Of a stretch of 64,000 nucleotides of DNA, positions 23,298-31,882 are shown one piece after another (within the stretch, counting starts at the first letter, position 1; every line of letters starts with the position of its first letter). The notes beneath the pieces were generated by a model. The model was not told the origin of the DNA and did not search any database. It worked only from the letters and a program-made list of their open reading frames with translations. The DNA is from a virus: IMG/VR virus record IMGVR_UViG_3300021090_001018, positions 1-64,000 of that record; one strand, written 5' to 3'. The translations under genes and the position numbers were made by a program.

Positions 23298-23968
23298 TCA
23301 ATTCTTTCCGATATCCACATTCAGCGCCTTGGTCCAGGCGCGCTTTGATTTCTCCGTCCGATCTTGAGACTCTTTCTGACCGAGCAGGAAATCCTTGACC
23401 TTGACCGAGTTGGGGTGCTTAACAAGACTCCGGCGAACCTCGGTGGCAATCTGTGCCAGGTAGAAGTCCAGCTTCGTCTGGCGGCGCTCATCCCAGCCCA
23501 AGTATTCAATCCACTCAAGAAACTCGGTATAGGTAATTCTCTCCTTCAGTTCGTCAACTGGAAGGTGAAGGTGGGAGGCCACCCTATACCAAATGAGCCT
23601 CTCACCCGTCAACCGTTTTTTTCCGAGTCTCCGGGAGTGCGAACCAGTTTGTTGAGTTCCTGGGCCGCCTGGAAGAGTTGTGTCACCACCGAGGCTGGCC
23701 ATTCCTGCACCTCTTTCTCGGTAACCAGGGTACCATCCTCTTTCTTCAGACAACAGACTAGAAGCCCGCTCTGGAGACCCTCAAATTTCTTGACTCCAGC
23801 GATCTGACCTGATGGATCCAACCGCATCCTCCCGGTCAGACTGTCGAGATACCTATCCCGGACCGCGGCGCTCATCTCGTGAAGCGCCATCTTGACTTGT
23901 TTGCCTTCGGCGTCCTCAAGGACGACAGGACGAACCGTGGTTTTGAGGTTGAATGTGAGTTCGCTCAT
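23298..23968 (-). CDS. Tail assembly chaperone, -1 frameshift product (GT-like)
   Basis: The upstream frame (23968 to 23609) can continue in the -1 frame at the slippery heptamer A-AAA-AAC (23615-23621). The downstream frame then runs from KKRLTGERLIWYRVASHLHL to the stop at 23298, adding about 105 residues (HLPVDELKERITYTEFLEWI). Phages of this tail type make a short (G) and a long (GT) chaperone by exactly this device, directly before the tape measure gene. The downstream frame has no good start of its own near the junction. Together with spacing and order this makes the fusion product very likely. Confidence 0.85.
23609..23968 (-). CDS. Tail assembly chaperone, short form (G-like)
   Basis: 119 residues. 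It starts MSELTFNLKTTVRPVVLEDA and ends RTPGDSEKNG at 23609. It is acidic/mixed, with no enzyme motif, as expected for G-type chaperones that coat the tape measure protein. The last codons GAA-AAA-AAC-GGT-TGA hold the slippery site, three codons before the stop. Confidence 0.85.
   Translation of the reverse strand: MSELTFNLKTTVRPVVLEDAEGKQVKMALHEMSAAVRDRYLDSLTGRMRLDPSGQIAGVKKFEGLQSGLLVCCLKKEDGTLVTEKEVQEWPASVVTQLFQAAQELNKLVRTPGDSEKNG
23615..23621 (-). promoter_or_regulatory. Programmed -1 frameshift site A-AAA-AAC
   Basis: The heptamer fits X-XXY-YYZ in the zero frame (AAA then AAC). After slipping one base back, AAA-AAA-CGG is read and the downstream frame continues. AAAAAAC is among the most efficient bacterial -1 slippery sequences (established knowledge). 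Confidence 0.85.
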
Positions 23969-23980
23969 ACTGGGTAAGGT

Positions 23981-24433
23981 TTAGACCGCCGAGGATTCAG
24001 CCGGGGCAGTGTAGATTGGAGCCACCTCGGCGCCGCTATCATCCACGTTGCCAGGTTGGATGTTGAGTGTGGCGGTGGGTTGTTCGCCTTCGGTCATCGC
24101 ACCGATAGTGAATTCCTCCAACCACCCCCAAAAGACGAGTGTCGATTGGTCGGGGAAGGTCACCGTGATCAACTGGTTGATCCCAACCTGGCTCTGCACG
24201 ACAGGAATCGCTTCCGTCGCGAAGGCCACTGTCACACTGACAGGGGTGAGGGATTTCAGTGCCCTCGGCGACATCGTTCGCCAAGTGACATTCCGCATGG
24301 TGGTGGTATCAATAGGGCCGCCCGCACTGATACCAGGAGGGGTGATTTCCTTCTCATACAATTTCACCGTGGGGATGTTCGCCAGGGTGATAATCGTCGA
24401 GAAGCCGTCATCGAGTCTTACATTACTAGGCAT
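23981..24433 (-). CDS. Major tail (tube) protein-like
   Basis: 150 residues. It is beta-rich (FSTIITLANIPTVKLYEKEI, ALKSLTPVSVTVAFATEAIP, STLVFWGWLEEFTIG) and ends in a threonine/proline-rich stretch (GEQPTATLNIQPGNVDDSG). Size, composition and place directly before the chaperone genes match major tail subunits of siphoviruses. The tube forms around the tape measure. Confidence 0.8.
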   Translation of the reverse strand: MPSNVRLDDGFSTIITLANIPTVKLYEKEITPPGISAGGPIDTTTMRNVTWRTMSPRALKSLTPVSVTVAFATEAIPVVQSQVGINQLITVTFPDQSTLVFWGWLEEFTIGAMTEGEQPTATLNIQPGNVDDSGAEVAPIYTAPAESSAV

Positions 24434-24460
24434 ATGATCTGGTCTTTCTGTGTGGTTATG

Positions 24461-25156
24461 TTAGATGGGAGTGTAGGGGATGGGGGATCCTCCGTATCGA
24501 AAGTCAATATCAAAACTGAGGAGGTGGAACGGGTTGCTAGAGGCGGCCACCTGATACTTGAATCGGATGGTAGTTGACAGTCCAGCAGTCCCAACTAGGT
24601 CAATTCCTCCTGAAGGCAGCGACAGGGTGAGGTTCTTCCATTGACTTCCCACAGGGATGTCTGTGCCGAACTGAGTCATCTGTGTTGCGACTGGGAAGAG
24701 GCCACCCTCATCCGCGACGGAATACCAACCATCCCACAGGATGGTATTGAGAATGTTAAGCTGTGGCTGAACGTGAATGTGCGGGTGAATGATAGTCCCA
24801 GGTAGCCACGTGCGAGGTAGCTCGGCTATGATGTAGAGTGTATTGTTGGTGGTGAGCGAAAGCGCCATATCTGTCCCACTCTGGCCACTGTTGGTTACCA
24901 GAACCCCCGCGGTACCAATGCCCGCCGGATTGAGCGTTTCGACAGGAAACCGAATATCCTCCCAGACCTCATTGGAGGCAACCAAGTTGAGGAATCGTTT
25001 GCCAATGTTCCCTCCTAGAACAATCGCTTGGTCATCTGTGCCTACCTTCCCCGTTAGCCAAGCGGAGTTCGCGTTGACCTTTTGGAAGGCTTCCCTGAGA
25101 GGGTCCCCTGTCCCATCATTTGCAGCGGTCCCTACGTTGATATTCTCAATGCTCAT
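24461..25156 (-). CDS. Virion structural protein with NDGTGDPLR N-terminus
   Basis: 231 residues. The start INVGTAANDGTGDPLREAFQ with VNAN matches a short N-terminal module seen in many phage tail, fibre or baseplate proteins. The rest is beta-rich (MALSLTTNNTLYIIAELPRT, PHIHVQPQLNIL, FHLLSFDIDFRYGG). It overlaps the gene before it by 4 nt. It lies between the tail completion gene and the major tail protein; it is likely a virion surface or fibre component. Confidence 0.65.
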   Translation of the reverse strand: MSIENINVGTAANDGTGDPLREAFQKVNANSAWLTGKVGTDDQAIVLGGNIGKRFLNLVASNEVWEDIRFPVETLNPAGIGTAGVLVTNSGQSGTDMALSLTTNNTLYIIAELPRTWLPGTIIHPHIHVQPQLNILNTILWDGWYSVADEGGLFPVATQMTQFGTDIPVGSQWKNLTLSLPSGGIDLVGTAGLSTTIRFKYQVAASSNPFHLLSFDIDFRYGGSPIPYTPI

Positions 25157-25668
25157 GTGTGGTCCACGGTTACTAGGTTAGAGTCTCCCGTCAAGATCGA
25201 GGAATCCACCGTCAGGGACGGTGCCCCTGGAGGGGTTATCGCCTCCTCTTCCCTCAATGTCAAGACCGCATTCATCGTGAAATTGTGACACCGTCTACCG
25301 TCAATATCTTCTATGCCCAACGGAAGAATATCTCCCGTTCGTGACACATTCTGGATAACGTAGACCTCCTCATCAGAAAACGCAACAAGAATGTCATTCT
25401 GAAGATCCAGCAAGAGGGCAATGGCTCGAATCTTCGCATAAGAAGCAAGGTAGTCCTTACCTCGGACACGGATCTGGATACCAGGATGGACTATCTGCTC
25501 TCCCGTCCGTAGGATGCGCCCGTCCATCCTTCCGCCGGTGTCATATGCACAGACGGCTTCGTCTGGCGTATCGGGCAAGATAGCCACCGAGATTGGCCAT
25601 TCATCTTCCAATGTGCAAAGGCCTAGATTGACGAGAAGGTGGGCAATGATGTCGGCTGGAGATCTCAT
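25153..25668 (-). CDS. Tail completion / minor capsid-like protein
   Basis: 171 residues. The stretches CAYDTGGRMDGRILRTGEQI, HPGIQIRVRGKDYLASYAKI and FTMNAVLTLREEE resemble the small tail-terminator or minor capsid 3 type proteins that cap the tail where it meets the head. It follows the HK97 gp10-like gene, the usual order. The exact family assignment is uncertain. Confidence 0.65.
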   Translation of the reverse strand: MRSPADIIAHLLVNLGLCTLEDEWPISVAILPDTPDEAVCAYDTGGRMDGRILRTGEQIVHPGIQIRVRGKDYLASYAKIRAIALLLDLQNDILVAFSDEEVYVIQNVSRTGDILPLGIEDIDGRRCHNFTMNAVLTLREEEAITPPGAPSLTVDSSILTGDSNLVTVDHT

Positions 25669-26078
25669 GTGATCATCATGTTGGTCTTGATAATCCCCAC
25701 CAGCTTAGGACCAAGGCGACGAGCGGGTTCCTCCAAGAACTTGGCCTGGGCCCGGCCCTGGGGATCCCAATACTTCCCTCGACCCTTGGGCCGGGGAAGA
25801 CCCTTCAGCTTCATGCCGACCGCCTCATGCACGTAGATGGCATAGAGCGCCGTATAGCCCACATCCACCTCAGTCTTGAACCCCTCTCCGTTCGCCCGAG
25901 TGAAAGCTGAGGCCTTCAAGACCCCAAAGTTTACCGGAACCATCTTCTGACTTTCCCTCTGGAGGGCCAGACCCGCCACCCGCAAACCGCGATTACACCC
26001 CTTCGCGAGCCGTTCATTCCTGAGCCTCAATTTTGTCAGGACCTCCCGAACCCCTTCTATTGCATTGATGATCGCCAT
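25665..26078 (-). CDS. HK97 gp10-like head-tail component
   Basis: 137 residues. The pattern GLRVAGLALQRESQKMVPVN, FGVLKASAFTRA, VDVGYTALYAIYVHE and KFLEEPARRLGPKL is that of HK97 gp10-family proteins, which complete the head-tail joint or tail terminator. It overlaps the tail completion gene by an ATGA and has the usual length. Confidence 0.85.
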   Translation of the reverse strand: MAIINAIEGVREVLTKLRLRNERLAKGCNRGLRVAGLALQRESQKMVPVNFGVLKASAFTRANGEGFKTEVDVGYTALYAIYVHEAVGMKLKGLPRPKGRGKYWDPQGRAQAKFLEEPARRLGPKLVGIIKTNMMIT

Positions 26079-26079
26079 A

Positions 26080-26400
26080 TCAGTTTAGATCATCTAGGAT
26101 CTGGATCTCATTATAGCTATCAGAAGGGAAAGTCAACACTGATCCAGCTAAGGTGACCTCCCACTCCTGTTGGTAGACACCAGAAGTGGTAGGGAAACCA
26201 ATACCAATCTCATAGGCCACCTCTCCCGGTCCTTGCCCTGATTCCTCGAATAGGGCATCATCCACGAAAGCCGCTCCCGTCCTTCCTTTCATGATGAACT
26301 TAACCGTTGCCCCTGTCAAGTCCATTGGGACCCCGTCTTTAAGAAGGGTATCAGTCAATCGAATACCGATATCACCTGATTTGAGAAAGATTCGGTTCAT
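26080..26400 (-). CDS. Small structural protein (baseplate-like beta domain)
   Basis: 106 residues. LKSGDIGIRLTDTLLKDGVP, MDLTGATVKFIMKGR, EVAYEIGIGFPTTSGVYQQE and WEVTLAGSVLTFPSD resemble the N-terminal beta module of phage baseplate upper proteins. It overlaps the repeat-rich fibre gene by 4 nt and may anchor it to the particle. This is inference. Confidence 0.6.
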   Translation of the reverse strand: MNRIFLKSGDIGIRLTDTLLKDGVPMDLTGATVKFIMKGRTGAAFVDDALFEESGQGPGEVAYEIGIGFPTTSGVYQQEWEVTLAGSVLTFPSDSYNEIQILDDLN

Positions 26401-28115
26401 TGTATTTGTAAGATACCATTCCCTTCAAGGCGACCACCTGAGAGGCTAGATTGAATAGAGGTCCGCCCTAGACGGGATTGCGTTGATGTTGGATCAGTCA
26501 GACGTATCGTCATCAATGTCCCCCCTCGACTGATCCAGACCAAAGAAGGGACGGACGATAGAACACCACTAGCCGATAAAGTCACCAGAGTAGAACCGGA
26601 TAGACTGCTGAGGGAAAGAAGAACCCCTCCCTCGTCATATGTAAGAGCCCCTCCACTGAAAGTCTCCGTTCCGACGAGATTGGGAATGGTACTCAATAGG
26701 CCAGAGGCGATCAAGAAAAGAACATCGTCACCAACCAGAGACGGAACAGATGAGATTGCTCCTGATCCAACCAAAGCAACAATGTCCACCCCCACCAAGG
26801 TCAGAATACCGGTCAGTTCTCCTCCTTCGTCAAAGGTTTGAAGACCCACAAAGGTTTCCACTCCAGTAAGGGATGGAATAGAGAAGAGCGTCCCCGATCC
26901 AACCAGGACAAGAGCATTCCCTTCAGTCAAGGAAGGCACAATGAGAAACGTCCCTGACTCACCCAAGACAAGGTAGCCCATTCCTGTCAAGGTTGGAATG
27001 GCAGACATTCCTCCCCCTTCAAATAGACTTGTTGTCTCTGTTCCAGTAAGGGAAGGGATGGTGGTTAGAACACCAGAAGCAATCAATGAGAGCAACTCAA
27101 CCCCGACCACAGACGGAACACCTGACAAGGTATCTGCCCCAAGAAATACCAGGACACTGTCTCCCGCAAGGGAAGGAATGACAGAAAGAGTTCCGCTCTC
27201 GTTATAGGTCTGACTGCTAGGTATGAGTTCTTCAATTCCGGTCAATACTGGAACAGAATTAAGAAGACCTGATTCCTGAAATGCAATTAGGTCCTGCGAG
27301 GTCAGACTAGGGAGCGACGAGACGATCCCGGCGGCTAACAGCGAAATGAGTTCAGCCGCGGTCTCCGAAGGGATACCACTGACGGCACCACCCCCAACCA
27401 GAACCACCTTATCAGATCCAATCAGCCCTGGGATGCTCGTCAGCGTTCCGCTCTCATTATAAGTAGTGGTCTGCCAGGAGAGGGTCTGACTAAATTCAAT
27501 CCAAGGAACATAGTCATTCGTACCAGTCTGATTCTCGGGTAGGTCATTTGCCCCGTTATCACCATACCGTAGATAAATTGTCCGCGAGGTGCCCGTTGCG
27601 GATCGGAAACCGACCTCAATCACCAAATAATCTCCGGCCGTGGGGGTCTGGTTCGTCAGCGTGATGCTCGCGCTCTCCGCCGTGTCGTTAAAGGAGCGAT
27701 TGGCCGCACCAGATTCAGGTGTGGTGCCGGTGAGCATCTCCGGAGGAACTGTCGTGGCCGCATCTGAAGCGACAGGGGAGAGCAACGTGGCACGATCGGC
27801 CCCACCAGGTTGAATGATCTTGATAGCTACCGCCAGAGTAGCCGAGGCACCCGCATTGTTCTCAGTGCAACGAAACTGTCCCTTGATCGTGCCACTGATC
27901 TGCACGTTTGCCAGAGGTCCAATCACCCACCTTCCCATCCCACGCAGGATAGGATTGGTAGTCGAAGTGGCTCCATTGACATTGGTCAGAGCACTAGAAA
28001 TCTTCGCTATAACCGCCTTGAATGTGACTGGGGCGGCGATCTGCGAAGTGAACAACCACCCCGAGGGCGTCACGGGAGCGGCGCCGCTCGAAGGGAAGTA
28101 GATCCGCGTGGCCAC
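26397..28115 (-). CDS. Repeat-rich fibre-like virion protein
   Basis: 572 residues. The first about 220 residues are a beta-rich head (SGAAPVTPSGWLFTSQIAAP; NRSFNDTAESASITLTNQTP). From about 225 to 540 a degenerate unit of 25-30 residues repeats at least ten times, pattern ESGxLxxIPSLxGxxxLxLxxxG. The regular Gly, Ile/Val-Pro-Ser-Leu and hydrophobic spacing suits a beta-solenoid or elongated fibre. It is encoded among head-tail genes, so it may be a head or neck fibre rather than a tail tip fibre. Confidence 0.7.
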   Translation of the reverse strand: MATRIYFPSSGAAPVTPSGWLFTSQIAAPVTFKAVIAKISSALTNVNGATSTTNPILRGMGRWVIGPLANVQISGTIKGQFRCTENNAGASATLAVAIKIIQPGGADRATLLSPVASDAATTVPPEMLTGTTPESGAANRSFNDTAESASITLTNQTPTAGDYLVIEVGFRSATGTSRTIYLRYGDNGANDLPENQTGTNDYVPWIEFSQTLSWQTTTYNESGTLTSIPGLIGSDKVVLVGGGAVSGIPSETAAELISLLAAGIVSSLPSLTSQDLIAFQESGLLNSVPVLTGIEELIPSSQTYNESGTLSVIPSLAGDSVLVFLGADTLSGVPSVVGVELLSLIASGVLTTIPSLTGTETTSLFEGGGMSAIPTLTGMGYLVLGESGTFLIVPSLTEGNALVLVGSGTLFSIPSLTGVETFVGLQTFDEGGELTGILTLVGVDIVALVGSGAISSVPSLVGDDVLFLIASGLLSTIPNLVGTETFSGGALTYDEGGVLLSLSSLSGSTLVTLSASGVLSSVPSLVWISRGGTLMTIRLTDPTSTQSRLGRTSIQSSLSGGRLEGNGILQIQ

Positions 28116-28118
28116 GTC

Positions 28119-28526
28119 TTAGGAATTGGGCAGGGTGAAGTCAATCGCCCCAACCGCGAACGCGATCTTATCACCTGACACCGAAACCGTCCGGCTGGCG
28201 CTGAAGGTGGCCCCACCTAAGAAGACCCCAGCCGCGGAGAGTGAATAGATCCCAAACCCAGTGTAGGTGCCCGCCGCTAGGTTAGTGCCCACCACAAACT
28301 CATGGGGACCTGAGCTGTTTTGAGTTGCCCGAGTCGCCGCCGTCTCCATAGTCAGGGCGATACGGGCATAACTACCCCCACTCGCCTCCGTCCCACCCGC
28401 CCCTGTTTGAAAGTTGGGGTTGGTGGTGAAGAGAGCTAGGTAGAAGGCCGTGGGCCGTGTTGGGGTTCCAGTTGCCGTGAGCCAATCAATCATCAGTAGA
28501 GCTGCCGCATCAGATATTCCAGCCAT
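28119..28526 (-). CDS. Small phage structural/fibre protein
   Basis: 135 residues. The pattern AALLMIDWLTATGTPTRPTA, FYLALFTTNPNF, TEASGGSYARIALTM and FGIYSLSAAGVFLGGATF is typical of a family of short beta-rich phage proteins usually annotated as tail fibre or structural. The end DKIAFAVGAIDFTLPNS is also typical. It lies next to the repeat-rich fibre gene and probably decorates the same structure. Confidence 0.75.
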   Translation of the reverse strand: MAGISDAAALLMIDWLTATGTPTRPTAFYLALFTTNPNFQTGAGGTEASGGSYARIALTMETAATRATQNSSGPHEFVVGTNLAAGTYTGFGIYSLSAAGVFLGGATFSASRTVSVSGDKIAFAVGAIDFTLPNS

Positions 28527-28557
28527 ATGTTTATCCTTTCATCTTGAGTTATTTGAG

Positions 28558-28902
28558 TTATGTCAGTAGAGCTATCAAGAGATTCTCAGTCGCCCTAAAA
28601 TTGGGCATTTGTTGGAAGGAAGCCACCTCATAAGAATCCGTCATCTGCATCGGATCTTCTAGCACATCGAAGACTAATTCTCCCCGCCTCAATCTATCAC
28701 CCACGCTCACCAACCGGTCCATATAGACCGTCGCTTTGGAGACATGCTTCTCTCCCTGGGCATCAAGATATTCTTGAATCGTATCTTCCCAACGACAATC
28801 TATCTCGACTGGTAAATCAAAGGTCCAGCGGCCGAAGCGGTCCTTGGAAGATCGAGCCCACCAGACGGCCTTCTGCTTCCGCATCTTCTTGATGATACTC
28901 AT
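28558..28902 (-). CDS. Putative head closure protein
   Basis: 114 residues. KAVWWARSSKDRFGRWTFDL, PVEIDCRWEDTIQEYLDAQG, ATVYMDRLVSVGDRLRRGEL and VFDVLEDP suggest a small beta-barrel as in head closure or head-tail stopper proteins (minor capsid 2 type). It lies between the connector gene (29539) and the gp10-like gene (25665), the expected region. The family assignment is by pattern and position. Confidence 0.65.
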   Translation of the reverse strand: MSIIKKMRKQKAVWWARSSKDRFGRWTFDLPVEIDCRWEDTIQEYLDAQGEKHVSKATVYMDRLVSVGDRLRRGELVFDVLEDPMQMTDSYEVASFQQMPNFRATENLLIALLT

Positions 28903-29537
28903 GCGGCAACCTCCGCGGCTGAGGTAAGAAGTTCTCTGAAGTGCTCAAAAGAGATTTTGTCGAAACAATCCAACCGCGATGAGCCATCCGTGACATTGAA
29001 GACCTGAACGGAGGGAGGAAGGCTTCGCTTCACACAATAGAAGCCACGGAGGAATCGCTGGAAGGCATATTCCTGGATGGTGGTCGTGGGGCTATGGGTA
29101 TGCCAATGGGAGACATTGACACGATTTCCTAGGTCGTAACCCAGCAGGAACACCTGGGTGGCTCCCAAGCTGATGGCAAGGTTAATCGCCGCCGCTCCGG
29201 TCGAATAATTCCATCCCAGCGTGGAACCATTGTGGATTCCATCACGAAGTCGATTCATCTTCAGGAGATTAGGAATCTCGAATGGAAGAACCCCAGGAGC
29301 ATTGGTTACCAGCCGCCCCTTGAAGTCCTTCAGTTTCCACTTATTCCGATGCCACCAACTAGGATCACCGAAGAGGCAGATGCTTACAATGTGAGCACCG
29401 AGATGCCAAGCGTCATTACAGCCAATGACATTCTTCCCAATCAATAGAGAAAAGTCGAAGTCCTTAAGGGAGGGACCTCCGCCGATGAGGTAAGCTGATC
29501 CTCCCTCCCATTCGCGTGTGGGGGTCCAGAGTTCCAT
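28899..29537 (-). CDS. DUF115-like protein within connector genes
   Basis: 212 residues. It has the glycine-rich AYLIGGGPSLKDFDFSLLIG, NVIGCNDAWHLG, SICLFGDPSWW and GAAAINLAISLGATQVFLLG followed by YDLG. This is the pattern of DUF115-type proteins, Rossmann-like enzymes linked to glycan or flagellin glycosylation in bacteria. It fits with the glycosyltransferase cassette at 33931-39460 but lies apart from it, among head-tail genes. It may modify the particle or the host surface; the reaction is unknown. Confidence 0.65.
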   Translation of the reverse strand: MELWTPTREWEGGSAYLIGGGPSLKDFDFSLLIGKNVIGCNDAWHLGAHIVSICLFGDPSWWHRNKWKLKDFKGRLVTNAPGVLPFEIPNLLKMNRLRDGIHNGSTLGWNYSTGAAAINLAISLGATQVFLLGYDLGNRVNVSHWHTHSPTTTIQEYAFQRFLRGFYCVKRSLPPSVQVFNVTDGSSRLDCFDKISFEHFRELLTSAAEVAA

Positions 29538-29538
29538 C

Positions 29539-29949
29539 TTACGTCTCCTCCTGAGGCGTCCCTAACCAGGTCACTGAGACTGTCCTCTTCGCTGAGGCTT
29601 TATTGAGAAGGGCCAGACCCCCTGACGTATCCAAGAGCATCGCGGTTTGACCGTAGTGAGATGTGGCCAGATTAAAGGTTACCGCACTCTGATAGGTGAC
29701 CGCCACCGAACCGGCTCTCTCGCTGACCGAACGGGGATCTCGGTTGGTATAAAAATGAGCGGCCAACCACCGCTCAATCAGTTCCAGTCTCTCCTCAGTG
29801 TAGGAAGAATCATCGCATACTTCGGTCACCAGTGCATTGGCAATGGTGATGAACGGGGTCAGGTCAATGCTGGGATCGACCTCGATGATCCCACCGACCA
29901 AGACAGAGGTGGTGCGCACGGGGATTCCATCACTCGTCCCACTTAACAC
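29539..29949 (-). CDS. Head-tail adaptor-like protein
   Basis: 136 residues. The helical pattern IDLTPFITIANALVTEVCDD, SSYTEERLELIERWLAAHFY, with an Ala/Thr-rich end, matches the small helical adaptors (gp6-like) that bind the portal ring. Place: right behind the capsid gene, before the closure protein. Good match by order, moderate by sequence. It overlaps the preceding gene by 20 nt. Confidence 0.7.
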   Translation of the reverse strand: MLSGTSDGIPVRTTSVLVGGIIEVDPSIDLTPFITIANALVTEVCDDSSYTEERLELIERWLAAHFYTNRDPRSVSERAGSVAVTYQSAVTFNLATSHYGQTAMLLDTSGGLALLNKASAKRTVSVTWLGTPQEET

Positions 29950-30214
29950 CCCGGCGGCGTTTAGATGCCGCCGCTGGCTTCACCGCAGGAGGAGGTGGGA
30001 TAGCCAGCGGCGGTGTGGAACCGGCCTCTACCGCGGTGGTGTGGGGCGCCACGGAGAGTGCCGAGGGGACGGGAGCAGGAGCAGGGCCAACAGGAGCAAA
30101 CTTCCCCGCAAATAGAGATGAGAGACTGCGCTCGCTCGTCACGATTTCTCCCTCCTTATATTCACGACCATCCTGGATGTGAACCCCCTTCAACACTCTG
30201 AATTTATTTGCCAT
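29930..30214 (-). CDS. Small protein with Pro/Ala-rich tail
   Basis: 94 residues. The first 40 residues (FRVLKGVHIQDGREYKEGEI, VTSERSLSSLF) form a short beta module as often found behind phage capsid genes. The rest is Pro/Ala-rich with a basic end (SKRRRGVKWDE). The function is unknown. It could be a small head protein or a linker for assembly. Confidence 0.6.
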   Translation of the reverse strand: MANKFRVLKGVHIQDGREYKEGEIVTSERSLSSLFAGKFAPVGPAPAPVPSALSVAPHTTAVEAGSTPPLAIPPPPAVKPAAASKRRRGVKWDE

Positions 30215-30259
30215 AAGTTTCTAAGTCTCGCCGTCAAACCGTCAAACGAATCGAATGGC

Positions 30260-31315
30260 TTAGGCCGCACCGTGGACGATGCCCGTGTTGCCGTTGTAAT
30301 CGGCCCTGAGCTGAGGGACGAGAATCGCCATCACCTTGAAGTTGAGACGCATGCCGCCCATCGTCTCCCATTGCACCGTGGTGATATCCATGCCGATCAC
30401 CATGCGAATGACATCGCTAGTCTGTTGGACCAGCACCAGCTGGAAGTCCGTCATGTGGTCCAGGGTCGTGACCGCCTGGATACCGTTGATCGCGAGCAGG
30501 CGCTGGCGCAGGGTGTTGTCACCCTTAGCCGAGGAGTAGTCGTCGTCCAGGTACTGATCCCAACCGGGCGAGTTGTAGAGCTTCCAGGGCCCATAGTGCT
30601 TCTTGTTCTCGCTCGCCTGGCGCATGGCAAGGATCTGCTGCACCATCAAGGCCGGAGTCCACGGACTCTCATCTGGGCCCGTAATGTCCACCGAGGTGAT
30701 CCGACTGGGGAAGTTTGTCATCCCATAGATGGTACCACCCCCATAAGTGAAGGAGCCCGTGGTACCAATCGTGAGTTTTTCCGCCTCCTCTGACACCCGA
30801 CGAGCGGCCAACTGGGCCATCGTGGTATCAAGTGGAGATCCGGCGTTCCGTGATGTCGCCACCTGGCGAGCATTGAAATAGAAATCCTTGTGAATGACTG
30901 GGAGGGGCAAGCCCACCAGGTCATACTCAGGTCGATCGCCTTCAGATTGGCGTGCCGGATCCATGCTGATGATGGCACCGGTAATGTCACTCTGACTCTC
31001 CGTCTCCAGGACTGTCTTCCCCATTCCATTGGGAATGTTGAAGGTGAGTCCCGCACCGCGGAGGTCGGCCACCACGCGGAGACGCTCTTTGGCGGCCACC
31101 ACCACCGCCTCGTCGAGGATCTTCCACTCTTCCTTGCGGAGAGTGGCGGTGGCGTTCATGGTGGGTGTGGCAACGGGCTTGCCTCCCTGGTTCTGGTTGA
31201 TGTAGGTGCGGCCATCTTTGCCGACCCACGGCCTCAGGGCCGCGACGTTGAACCCATTATTCAAAAGGGTTGTCGCGACGGCCCCTTGGGCTTGTCCGTT
31301 GAGGATGAGGTCCAT
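30260..31315 (-). CDS. Major capsid protein (HK97-like fold)
   Basis: 351 residues. The sequence PDESPWTPALMVQQILAMRQ, PWKLYNSPGWDQYLDDDYS, LRQRLLAINGIQAVTTLDHM and GGMRLNFKVMAILVPQLRAD follows the capsid/encapsulin-like phage proteins with HK97 fold. It has the usual size and follows protease-scaffold and decoration genes. The N-terminal helix region (TLLNNGFNVAALRPWVGKDG) is short, consistent with a scaffold that is separate. Confidence 0.9.
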   Translation of the reverse strand: MDLILNGQAQGAVATTLLNNGFNVAALRPWVGKDGRTYINQNQGGKPVATPTMNATATLRKEEWKILDEAVVVAAKERLRVVADLRGAGLTFNIPNGMGKTVLETESQSDITGAIISMDPARQSEGDRPEYDLVGLPLPVIHKDFYFNARQVATSRNAGSPLDTTMAQLAARRVSEEAEKLTIGTTGSFTYGGGTIYGMTNFPSRITSVDITGPDESPWTPALMVQQILAMRQASENKKHYGPWKLYNSPGWDQYLDDDYSSAKGDNTLRQRLLAINGIQAVTTLDHMTDFQLVLVQQTSDVIRMVIGMDITTVQWETMGGMRLNFKVMAILVPQLRADYNGNTGIVHGAA

Positions 31316-31371
31316 ATTGTGTTCTTTCTTCTCTGGTTAATGATGTTGGTTGCTACAGGTCGCGTTTTTTT

Positions 31372-31818
31372 TTACAAGATACGGACCTTGATTCTTTCGT
31401 CAACGTTGGCGCTATCGCTAGCGTCGACGTTCTCGAGGGGGGTCGCGATGCGGATGTCCGTCGAACTGGCGACCTTCAGAGTGCCGTCACCGTTACTGGT
31501 GAGGAACTCCGACTGATCGGCATTCTCACCACCGGATAACCAGGCATAGACGATATCGCCGGGTTTGCAGATCACGAAGGAGACTCGAGCACCGGAGGCA
31601 TAGGCGTCGTCAACCGTCTTGCCCTGGAGGGCATCCTCGGTGGCGAAGGCCTTCTCGGTCCAACCTCCGGCGGTCGCGTGAACAATCACGTCACCGTCAG
31701 CCTCACGGGCGAGGAGCATTCCTGGGGTGATAGCCCCGCCCGCCAGCGCCTCCTCAAACTGCGGGTCGCCCCGGAGGTGAATCCTCTTGGGGGTGTTACT
31801 TCCTACTGTGGTAGACAT
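31372..31818 (-). CDS. Capsid decoration/head protein
   Basis: 148 residues. IHLRGDPQFEEALAGGAITP, GMLLAREADGDVIVHAT, VSFVICKPGDIVYAWLSGGE and FLTSNGDGTLKV fit the small beta-rich head decoration type (DUF2190-like: it binds the capsid surface and stabilises it). It stands directly before the capsid gene. No enzyme features. Confidence 0.75.
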   Translation of the reverse strand: MSTTVGSNTPKRIHLRGDPQFEEALAGGAITPGMLLAREADGDVIVHATAGGWTEKAFATEDALQGKTVDDAYASGARVSFVICKPGDIVYAWLSGGENADQSEFLTSNGDGTLKVASSTDIRIATPLENVDASDSANVDERIKVRIL

Positions 31819-31882
31819 ATGGTTTTCTTTCTTCTCTGGTTAATGATGTGGGTGGTGTATTCTCGGGTAAGAGATAAAGTTC

